A program made the translations under genes and the position numbers. The notes beneath the pieces are model-generated. The model was given only the letters and a program-made list of their open reading frames with translations. It ran no database searches and was not told where the DNA came from. Below, piece by piece: positions 24,077-31,241 of a stretch of DNA of 64,000 nucleotides. Source of the stretch: Deltaproteobacteria bacterium (GTDB lineage Bacteria > Acidobacteriota > Thermoanaerobaculia > Multivoradales > JAHZIX01); contig JAHZIX010000039.1 in NCBI GenBank assembly GCA_022601195.1, forward strand, positions 1 through 64,000, in the 5' to 3' direction. Numbering within the stretch: the stretch's first letter is position 1; every line of letters starts with the position of its first letter.

Positions 24077-25602
24077 GGTTGTGGCTGGAGAGTGAGAGGA
24101 TCTCGGATGGGTAGAGGCTGGCCCTTGCCATCGAAAAACTCTTTCATAGTGGCCCGAGCATCCTTGTCCCCGGGGGCGATATCATCCCATTTCCCAACCA
24201 CAAGCATGAGAAATTGACTGGGGTCCAGGTACTTCTGGGCGACCCGCTGTACGTCAGCAGCAGTAATCTTCGCCATCTGGCCGCGCCATTTGTGCCAGTA
24301 ATCATGGGAGCGGCCCAGGTATTGGTCAAAGGCGAAGGTGCTGGCAATCTGATTGGCCGATTCGAATCGACGGGGAAAGGTCTGGATCAACGAATTCTTA
24401 GCTGTTTCGAGCTCCGACGGGGAAACCGGCTCCCGTTGGATGCGGTCGATCTCTTCTAGGGCGATCTTGGCAGCGAGAGCCACCGTTGAGCTCTTGGATT
24501 GGTAGGAGACGAAGAACGAACCGGGCCACAAAGGTTCTATGGAGTAGTTTGTTCCAGCGGAGTAGGCCAGACCTTCGTCGGAGCGAATCCTCTGGACGAT
24601 GCGAGAGCTGAAACCTCCAGCTCCTAGGATCTCGTTCATGACTCTAAGGGGGGCGAGGTCCGGGTTGTCCCAGTCAGTCACCTGAGGCATCAAATGGCCG
24701 ATGTAGACTTTGCCCTGAGGGATATCTTTGTCCACATAGTACAAGCCAGGCTGAGGTTTCTTGGTGGGAAGAGAGGGAGGCCAGGCGGGAAGATCCGCAG
24801 CAACTTCCGGCCATTGGGAGAGGTAGTGCTCTAGTTTGGCCAAGATTTCTTTGGTGTCGATATCTCCGGAGACGGTAAAAACCATTCCCTCCGGCCTCCA
24901 GGAGCGGCGATGAAAATCTCTCAGGTCGGCCGGTTGAATGCTTGTCAGTTGGTCAGCGGTCGGTTTTCGAGCAACGAAGTAGTCTTCGCCGAGTAGCAGC
25001 CAATCCCACTCTCGATCCAGGATGTCTCCGGCATCATCGTTGCGCTGCTTGAGGCCTTCTAGCAAGCGGGCTTTCTCAACCTCCAGGCGAGACAGCTGAA
25101 ACCTGGGCTCCCGAAGCATCTCGAAGAAGAGTTCGAGACAGGAGTCGAGGGCCTGGGTAATACAGCTTGCGAAAGCTTGACTGTGGCTATTGGAGCTTGC
25201 AGTGCCGATATTCGCGGCCAGAAACTCCACTTCTTCGTCGAAATCCTCTGCCTTTTTGGAGGCGGTTCCTCCCCGCCGGACCAGGCTGCTGGTGAGAAAG
25301 GCCAACCCGGGTTTATCGGCAGGATCCAGGTAGCTGCCGGAGCGGATTCGTACCGAGATATTCACCAGCGGAAGGGAGTGGTCTTCGACCACGTAGGCAG
25401 GGGTAGAGCCGGCGATGGAGTGGCGGTAACGGTCTCCTTGAGGAATCTCGAAGTCCAGCGTAGGAAAGGAGAGTTGCTCCGGCCTTTCAGGGATAGCCTT
25501 CCCCTTGCGGCCAGTGCTATCGGCGGATCCGGGCAGAGCCGACGCCAGGGAGAGGGCAAGGGTCAACACCAGGGCGCCATAAGCGCTCCGTTCGAAACTC
25601 AT
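24073..25602 (-). CDS. M16-family peptidase homologue lacking the zinc motif
   Basis: A 509-residue periplasmic protein with signal peptide (LVLTLALSLASALPGSA). It has the M16 fold (VNISVRIRSGSYLDP, then GLAFLTSSLVRRGGT), but where active M16 enzymes carry HxxEH it reads FLTSS, so it cannot bind the catalytic zinc. The second domain keeps the substrate-binding region RSDEGLAYSAGTNY. Two-subunit M16B proteases pair one active and one inactive chain; the active chain is the gene upstream, joined by an ATGA overlap at 25599-25602. It is followed by the coupled sulfatase-fold gene. Confidence 0.88.
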   Translation of the reverse strand: MSFERSAYGALVLTLALSLASALPGSADSTGRKGKAIPERPEQLSFPTLDFEIPQGDRYRHSIAGSTPAYVVEDHSLPLVNISVRIRSGSYLDPADKPGLAFLTSSLVRRGGTASKKAEDFDEEVEFLAANIGTASSNSHSQAFASCITQALDSCLELFFEMLREPRFQLSRLEVEKARLLEGLKQRNDDAGDILDREWDWLLLGEDYFVARKPTADQLTSIQPADLRDFHRRSWRPEGMVFTVSGDIDTKEILAKLEHYLSQWPEVAADLPAWPPSLPTKKPQPGLYYVDKDIPQGKVYIGHLMPQVTDWDNPDLAPLRVMNEILGAGGFSSRIVQRIRSDEGLAYSAGTNYSIEPLWPGSFFVSYQSKSSTVALAAKIALEEIDRIQREPVSPSELETAKNSLIQTFPRRFESANQIASTFAFDQYLGRSHDYWHKWRGQMAKITAADVQRVAQKYLDPSQFLMLVVGKWDDIAPGDKDARATMKEFFDGKGQPLPIRDPLTLQPQP

Positions 25603-27401
25603 GATTCACCTCCATCGTCCGCTGCTGGCTGTTCCTTCAGCGCCTTCAGCCGGTCGCCGATTTCCTTTTCCAAGAGAGAAAAAGCCGGCTGGTATTGGGG
25701 GGGCATCTGGCCTTTCTGAGCGGCTAATTGGCTCAGAGAGCCTTCCAACACCGCTGGGTCCTCTTCGGCCCGAATCTTGCGCAGCTCGCTTTGGATCGAC
25801 TGGCGCACAGGTTCCGGAAGCTCTGCTAATTCCGGGGGTATCTCTTCGGCATTGGTACCGGCTTTGCGGTAGTACAGGCCAACCGCTCGGTTCTCGGGCT
25901 GAAAGTACTTCTTGGCGACCCGTTGAACGTCCTCAGCAGTCACTGCCAGGGTTTTTTCGGACCATTGGTTGATGTACTGGTAATCGCCCAGGCCGTCGTA
26001 GAGCATCAGCTGAAAGAGCAGGAAGAAGGGTTGCTGCAGCCGGCGATAGGCGTCCGCTGAGATCCGGTTTTTCACTTTCTGAAGCTCCCGGTCGGCGACC
26101 GGTGCCTCTTGAAGCTTGCGAATCTCCGCATAGAGCGCCTGTTCCAACTGCTCTGGCGTGGCATCGCCGCGGCTCTCGGCGTGAAGGGAAAATAGCCCGG
26201 CCCACTTCCGTTCGTCTTGTCTCGAGCTAGCGGAGCTGGCGATTTCCTGCTCCAGAACGAGTGCCTTATAGAGGCGCCCGGTAGATCCATTGAGGAGGGC
26301 AGCCAGCACGTCGAGGGCATAGGAGTCGCGGTGCCGGAACGGGACCCCGTGGTACCGAACCTCGATCTGAGGTTGGCAGTCACAGTGAGCGATCATTCTC
26401 TTCTCGGCGTTTTGTGCGACCTCCATGGTCACCACGTCCGGTGGTTCCTGCTCACCTCTAGGTAGGCGGCCCATGTAGCGTTGGGCGAGCTCTCGAACCC
26501 TTTCCGGGTCGAAATTTCCCACCAATATCGCAGTCAGGTTGTTGGGAGCATAGTAGGTCGCGAAATACTCGTCTGCCTGGGCCTGGGTGTAGCTCTCCAG
26601 ATCGGAGGGCCACCCGACTACCGGCCAACTGTAGGGGTGGGATTGCCAGAAAAGGGAGTCGAGCATCTCGTCGAACTTCCCCGTTGGGGTGGACTCGGTC
26701 CGCAGTCGACGTTCCTCGTAAACCACGTCCCGCTCGGAGTAAAACTCTCGGAACACCGGTGACGACAGTCGGTCTGATTCCATCCAGAACCAAAGCTCTA
26801 ATTTATTGGCTGGAACGGAAATGAAATAGGCGGTCAGGTCGTGGGTGGTGAAAGCATTCAAGCTGGAGGCGCCAGCGTTGGTGTAGATCTGGTCGTATTC
26901 GTCCTTGACCATCAAGGCCCGTTGCTCCTCCACCAGCTCACGAAACCGCTGTTCCAGCTGTTCCAGCTCCGGGGTACGGTATTGATCATCGAAGGGGTCG
27001 CCGATCTCGCCAAGCCGCGATCGTTCCCTCTGTTTGCGGTATTCGGCGCGGATTTTTTCCTGCACTTCCTCCTGCTCAGCAATCACCGCTAGGTCCCGCT
27101 CGATGTCCCGGGTACCGATGATGTGAGTGCCCTTGAACATCATGTGCTCGAAGAAGTGGCTAATGCCGGTAATTCCCGGTCGTTCGTTGGCCGAACCCAC
27201 GTGGGCTACCCAACCGGCGTAGACAGAAGCTAGCTCCGGCCGGTGTACCGTCAGAACTCTCATGCCATTGTCGAGCTCGAAGGTCTCGATGGGTACTTGA
27301 GCTGTAGGTTGAGCAGCCGCGGTAATTGGGACGGTCGCAATCAATGCGGCAACCCAGGAAAGGGTGACTAGCTGAGAGAAGAGGCGTCTTTTACGGTTCA
27401 T
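25599..27401 (-). CDS. M16-family zinc peptidase (active subunit)
   Basis: A 600-residue pitrilysin-family protease. From ATG 27401 there is a signal peptide (LVTLSWVAALIATVPITAAAQ), then the inverted zinc motif HFFEH at residues 82-86 (Glu85 catalytic) and a downstream Glu in the VYEERRLRTES region. A charged insertion of about 60 residues after the zinc motif (QEEVQEKIRAEYRKQRER) makes it longer than typical M16B alpha chains. The longer frame to 27464 would put 21 residues ahead of the signal peptide. Stop overlaps the inactive partner's start. Confidence 0.9.
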   Translation of the reverse strand: MNRKRRLFSQLVTLSWVAALIATVPITAAAQPTAQVPIETFELDNGMRVLTVHRPELASVYAGWVAHVGSANERPGITGISHFFEHMMFKGTHIIGTRDIERDLAVIAEQEEVQEKIRAEYRKQRERSRLGEIGDPFDDQYRTPELEQLEQRFRELVEEQRALMVKDEYDQIYTNAGASSLNAFTTHDLTAYFISVPANKLELWFWMESDRLSSPVFREFYSERDVVYEERRLRTESTPTGKFDEMLDSLFWQSHPYSWPVVGWPSDLESYTQAQADEYFATYYAPNNLTAILVGNFDPERVRELAQRYMGRLPRGEQEPPDVVTMEVAQNAEKRMIAHCDCQPQIEVRYHGVPFRHRDSYALDVLAALLNGSTGRLYKALVLEQEIASSASSRQDERKWAGLFSLHAESRGDATPEQLEQALYAEIRKLQEAPVADRELQKVKNRISADAYRRLQQPFFLLFQLMLYDGLGDYQYINQWSEKTLAVTAEDVQRVAKKYFQPENRAVGLYYRKAGTNAEEIPPELAELPEPVRQSIQSELRKIRAEEDPAVLEGSLSQLAAQKGQMPPQYQPAFSLLEKEIGDRLKALKEQPAADDGGES

Positions 27402-27497
27402 GGGCTTTCTCGAAAGTTGGGTCTTGGAATGTGCCGGGCGAACAGCAGGGGGAGAGATTACCATCGCCCTAAGGAAATGATGAGCTTCGAAGGGCCC

Positions 27498-28343
27498 TTA
27501 GCAGCTTCCTGCTCTAGAAAAGGCTCGATCGACCGCACGGTGGGCGAGGTCCAATGTGAGGCGAGGCTGGGGTATTTCTCGGGTTGACCTCTTGAAGCCG
27601 CCAAAGACAGCATGACCAGCCGAGACCGAAAAGGCATCCGCCGACTCGAATCCGGCCTCTCTCAGCCATTTCAAATGATCTGGCAAGGGAGAAGGAAGGT
27701 CGACAGAGTCAGGATAGCGATAGTGATTCCACTTTTCGGCCAAAAAACGCTCGTACAAGGCTTCCGTGCCGGTAAGGTCGATGGATCGCCGTCTTGTCGC
27801 TGCATCCCACTGATCAGCCAGGAGCTCCCGCGCTCGACTGTGAGAGGGCTCCAGAAGGTCGATGACAAGAAATGCACCTCCCGGCTTCAGGGTTTCGAAT
27901 ATCCCTCGGTAGAGCTGTTGCTTCGCTGTGTTTGGCAGATGGTGGAGACATAGTGAAGAGATCACCGCGTCGGCACCGTCGAGCCTAGGCCACCAGCTTT
28001 GGGAGCCGAGCTCGAAAGCGGCCACTTCGAATCGGCCCGAGTGAGGCGACAGGCGGTTGGCCGTCATGGCTCTCATCTCTTCCGAGCCATCTAGGGAAAG
28101 AACCGAGGAGGCTGGGAAAGCTTCTAGCAGGGCCTGGCTCAGGAATCCTTCCCCGCACCCCAACTCAACGGCCCCAAACCCCTGGTCGATGGCGAAGGGG
28201 AGCAGTGAAAGCAAGGTTGCTATCTGTTCCTCTCGCTCGGGAACTGCCGCGGTGGCCAGCTGGTGGTAAATCCTCGAGTCTTCTTCCGACCAGCTATTCA
28301 GATTCGAATCCACGGAGACTCCTTTCGAAGTGGTGCGCGCCAT
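27498..28343 (-). CDS. SAM-dependent methyltransferase, class I
   Basis: A 281-residue methyltransferase from the ATG at 28343. Motif I is AVELGCGEGFLSQAL, motif II SVLSLDGSEEM, the catalytic-strand region GADAVISSLCLHHLPN, and motif III LKPGGAFLVIDL. The 'SLCLHHLP' segment is common in methyltransferase_25 domains. The substrate is unknown; about 60 residues after the fold may cap the substrate pocket. It stands alone, with a three-copy 13-base tandem repeat about 90 bases upstream of its start. Confidence 0.85.
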   Translation of the reverse strand: MARTTSKGVSVDSNLNSWSEEDSRIYHQLATAAVPEREEQIATLLSLLPFAIDQGFGAVELGCGEGFLSQALLEAFPASSVLSLDGSEEMRAMTANRLSPHSGRFEVAAFELGSQSWWPRLDGADAVISSLCLHHLPNTAKQQLYRGIFETLKPGGAFLVIDLLEPSHSRARELLADQWDAATRRRSIDLTGTEALYERFLAEKWNHYRYPDSVDLPSPLPDHLKWLREAGFESADAFSVSAGHAVFGGFKRSTREIPQPRLTLDLAHRAVDRAFSRAGSC

Positions 28344-28435
28344 CTCTCTGGAGGATCGGCGTGTCACCTCCGGTATACGAATTTGGCAACACTTGGTTTG
28401 AGTTCTACTAGGGCTACCGGCTCAGGGGGGCCCGG

Positions 28436-28474
28436 GCAGTGATCTCGTGCAATGATCTCGGGCAGTGATCTGAC
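28436..28474. repeat. 13-base tandem repeat, three copies
   Basis: GCAGTGATCTCGT, GCAATGATCTCGG and GCAGTGATCTGAC follow one another with no gap and a further GCAG begins a fourth. They lie between the stop of the MoeB-like gene and the methyltransferase start. 13 is not a multiple of three and no frame uses them. Confidence 0.6.
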
Positions 28475-28506
28475 GCAGCTCTGGGAGCGAAGAATGAGCG
28501 CCACGA

Positions 28507-29661
28507 TTAGTAACGGGGAATCGAGGCATCAATCTCGAGACTCCACCGGTCGATGCCACCGGCAAGGTTCCAAGCCTGGGGAAAGCCCGACTGGCGTAGA
28601 AAGGCGGTGGCTTGGGAGGAACGGGGGCCATGGTGACACTGGACGACGATGGGGTGATCCTGTGGCAACTCGTCAAGTCGGCTCTGCAACTCATACAGCG
28701 GAACCAGTTTTGCCCCCTCGATACGGCAGATATCGTATTCGTGAGGATTGCGAACATCGAGCACCGTAACCGGTTGCCCCTTTTGCAGCCACTCGGCGAG
28801 GGTCTGGGGCTCGAGGTCGATTTCGTTGGGAGTTTCCATGGGCGCTTCTTCCTTCAAGCCGCAGAATTGGTCATAGTCGATAAGCTCCCGTTGAGCGGGT
28901 TCGGCAGAGCAGATTGGGCACTCCGGATCTTTGCGCAGCCGTAGCTCCCGGAATTTCATTTTTAGAGCATCAAAAAGAGCCAACCGGCCAATCAAGGGCT
29001 CGCCCTGCTGGAGGAGCAACTTCAAGACTTCATTGGCTTGGAGCGACCCGATGATTCCCGGTAGGACTCCTAGAACTCCTCCCTCCGCACAGGAAGGCAC
29101 CAGGCCTGGGGGCGGGGGCTCGGGGAAAAGGCATCGATAGCAAGGGCCTCGCGCTCCCCAGAAGACTGAGACCTGTCCTTCGAAGCGGAAAATAGAGCCG
29201 TACACGTTTGGCTTACCGGTGAGAACACAGGCATCATTGACCAGGTACCGGGTCGGAAAGTTGTCGGTGCCATCGACGATGATGTCGTATCCATCGAATA
29301 GCTCTAGGGCGTTTTCGGAAGTCAAGCGAAGCTCGTGGGGAACGATTCGAATGAACGGGTTCACGCCGCTCAGTCGCTCGGTTGCCGCTTCGGTCTTGGG
29401 CCGGCCGAGGTCTCGTTGGGAGTAGAGAACTTGCCGTTGCAGGTTCGACTCGTCAACCTTGTCGAAGTCGACCAACCCCAAAGTTCCGACGCCGGCCGCT
29501 GCTAGGTAGAGACCGAGAGGGGAGCCAAGGCCTCCGGTCCCAACCAGCAGGACGCGGGCTGCCTTCAGCCGTTCCTGGCCGGCGATACCCACTTCCGGTA
29601 GGTTCAGATGTCGGCTGTAGCGGAGCAGCTCTTCCGGTTGTAATTTTGTTGGGGTCTTCAT
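28507..29661 (-). CDS. MoeB/ThiF-type adenylyltransferase with C-terminal rhodanese domain
   Basis: Activates the C-terminal Gly of a MoaD/ThiS/CysO-like protein by adenylation; the rhodanese domain supplies sulfur to form the thiocarboxylate. The E1-like domain (residues about 10-245) has the P-loop GTGGLGSP, the arginine finger region NLQRQVLYSQ, and zinc pairs CYRC and CPIC. The rhodanese domain (about 285-384) has its active-site Cys in VQCHHGPRS. This is the MoeZ/MOCS3 architecture. ATG at 29661 is favoured because GAGGAG sits nine bases upstream, though an ATG at 29670 exists. It is 61 bases behind the JAMM gene. Confidence 0.92.
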   Translation of the reverse strand: MKTPTKLQPEELLRYSRHLNLPEVGIAGQERLKAARVLLVGTGGLGSPLGLYLAAAGVGTLGLVDFDKVDESNLQRQVLYSQRDLGRPKTEAATERLSGVNPFIRIVPHELRLTSENALELFDGYDIIVDGTDNFPTRYLVNDACVLTGKPNVYGSIFRFEGQVSVFWGARGPCYRCLFPEPPPPGLVPSCAEGGVLGVLPGIIGSLQANEVLKLLLQQGEPLIGRLALFDALKMKFRELRLRKDPECPICSAEPAQRELIDYDQFCGLKEEAPMETPNEIDLEPQTLAEWLQKGQPVTVLDVRNPHEYDICRIEGAKLVPLYELQSRLDELPQDHPIVVQCHHGPRSSQATAFLRQSGFPQAWNLAGGIDRWSLEIDASIPRY

Positions 29662-29722
29662 GGGTTGCATCTCCTCGGTTGGCCACCGCTAGGGGCTAGT
29701 CTTACGGCCTCCTTTGAGGGAT

Positions 29723-30205
29723 TCAGGAGACTTTTCGATCTCTTTCGGGTGTCACCAGAGGGGCTGAAGGAAGGTCGTGATGGACCTCCTCTTCATCGAA
29801 TTTGAGCCGGTCGCCCTCCAGGCGCCAGCTGCGAGTTTCGACGACCTGGCCTTGCTCGACGGAGACGATCATATAGCTCACTCCCGGCCAGGCCTGCTGG
29901 CGGTCGAAGTCGCTCGGTTGGGCCGAGTGATCTGGGTGCGAGTGGTAGTACCCGACAATGTCCATTTCCATGGCACGGGCCTCCCGGTGAGCTGCGAGGA
30001 TGGTACGAGGATCGATGAGGTAGCGATCGATGCGGCGATCTTGGCGAGCGTTCTGGGCAGAGAGAATTCGGTGGACGAGAGCTCCTACGCCGTTCTCTTT
30101 CTGGTGATGACCGATGAGAATGCCGCAGCACTCCTCGGGATAGGTCATGGTGGCGTGAAGGTGGATGGCATGTAAATGCCGGGGGGAGATCCAAATCTGA
30201 GTCAT
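29723..30205 (-). CDS. JAMM/MPN metalloprotease (M67, JAB domain)
   Basis: A 160-residue single-domain JAMM protease. The motif is complete: Glu in YPEECCGIL near residue 23, then His88, His90, Ser98 and Asp101 in YYHSHPDHSAQPSDFD, giving H-x-H-x7-S-x2-D. Bacterial and archaeal JAMMs cut ubiquitin-like proteins (CysO, SAMPs, MoaD) from partners at the C-terminal di-glycine. Co-transcription with the MoeB-rhodanese gene, and presence of a MoaD-MoaE fusion 15 kb away, make MoaD processing the most likely role here. CysO-linked cysteine synthesis is an alternative, but no CysM-like gene is seen. Confidence 0.88.
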   Translation of the reverse strand: MTQIWISPRHLHAIHLHATMTYPEECCGILIGHHQKENGVGALVHRILSAQNARQDRRIDRYLIDPRTILAAHREARAMEMDIVGYYHSHPDHSAQPSDFDRQQAWPGVSYMIVSVEQGQVVETRSWRLEGDRLKFDEEEVHHDLPSAPLVTPERDRKVS

Positions 30206-30965
30206 AGGCCCTCCTCGAGAAAGTTGGAGAGATCTTCGGCTTGTCTCTTTTGATCGACACCGCCTCGTGTCACGCTGCCCTCATGGTTACCTACGGACCT
30301 GTTAGCGAATGGGTCCAGGATGAGCCCGATAGGCAGAACTGAACCCTGGTGATTCCCGGCTCGATTCCTGAGCTGCCCGTCTGAGTACGAGGGCCAGTAC
30401 CCGTTTTTGCTCTCCAGACCTCAACCCGTTTTCAGGCTAGCAAAGCGGATTGACCCTGTAAAGAAGCCGGGCCAGTCGAAAGCGCCAGTGAGCTATCGCC
30501 AAAAAAGTGCACGAAAGATGGGGTCTGGAGGTCCCTCGGTGAGCAAAGTCCGTTTGGGATTCCTCTCTAGTCATGGAGCGCTCATTTCGAGTTGCTCACA
30601 CCGGGGATCTATACCAGATCTCCTGGAGGAACATCTTGATCGTTGCCAAGCTTCTCCTCAGTTGCCTTTTGCCGGTATGGGTCGGTTGTACTCTGATTCT
30701 CGCCGGCGGTTTTGACGAAAAAAGTGCCCTCGAGGTCGACTTAGAGGGCGCTGTGGACTGCCCTGGTGAAGCTCTCTTATTGGCAAAGGGTGGAAGTGAA
30801 AGGGCCTCTCCTGGAGCTTGCGGGCAAATCGCTCCGCCCATTCTGATTCTGCCGCTGCCTGCCGGGACCGCTATGCCTAGCGCTGATAGGTCGCGAGCGG
30901 CCCAAAACCACCGACCGCGAGGTCTCGAGACAGCTCCGGGCCAAGCCAGCAAAGAGGGAGTCGAC
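30206..30965. other. Intergenic, 760 bases, no confident gene
   Basis: The divergent space between the JAMM gene and the Sm-like gene. Open frames on both strands show no family likeness and contain no good ribosome-binding sites. It holds one terminator-like structure on the minus strand (30718-30749). Confidence 0.45.
30718..30749 (-). terminator. Possible minus-strand intrinsic terminator
   Basis: On the minus strand GCCCTC (from 30749) pairs with GAGGGC around a 12-base loop and is followed by A, C and six Ts (30723-30718). It would end transcripts coming from the CHAT gene, whose stop is about 490 bases earlier, after passing antisense through the Sm-like gene. Confidence 0.4.
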
Positions 30966-31157
30966 ATGATGGAGCATTGGAAAGTGCTATTCGAATACAG
31001 CCAGTCCAACGACAAGGGGCTCGAGATCTTCGTCAAGGGGCAGAGCCTCGCGGGAGTCGTGACCTCATTCTCAGAGGAGGCTGTAGAAATGTACAGCCAG
31101 CAATTCGACCGGATCGTCGTGCGGGTCGATCGCATCGACGCGATCGCTCATCACTAG
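30966..31157 (+). CDS. Small Sm/Hfq-like fold protein (63 aa)
   Basis: The protein begins MMEHWKVLFEYSQ and has LEIFVKGQSLAGVVTSF, then YSQQFDRIVVRVDRIDAI. This resembles the Sm fold: a 'G-x-L-x-G-x-V' turn between strands beta1 and beta2 and a terminal strand ending in an R/K-x-I-x-x-I pattern, as in Hfq. AGGGAG lies five bases before the first ATG (30966) and supports this start; the frame extends upstream to 30573, but that portion is Pro/Arg-rich and unlike a protein. RNA-binding is inference from the pattern. A beta-barrel of another type (YlxR- or CsrA-like) is possible. Confidence 0.6.
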   Translation: MMEHWKVLFEYSQSNDKGLEIFVKGQSLAGVVTSFSEEAVEMYSQQFDRIVVRVDRIDAIAHH

Positions 31158-31241
31158 CTACCGGAAGAAGCGGATGGCCCTTGCCGACCTCGAAAAGGCC
31201 ACTCGTCGCGATCGGAATTTCACTCGAAGGGATGGGAAGGC

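Noticed and set aside
28436..28474. CRISPR array
   Set aside because: Repeat units are 13 bases in direct series, without spacers or cas genes; the same holds for the arrays at 37356 and 60782.
30573..30965. Upstream extension of the Sm-like gene frame
   Set aside because: Pro/Arg-rich, no family likeness, and a better ribosome-binding site lies before 30966.
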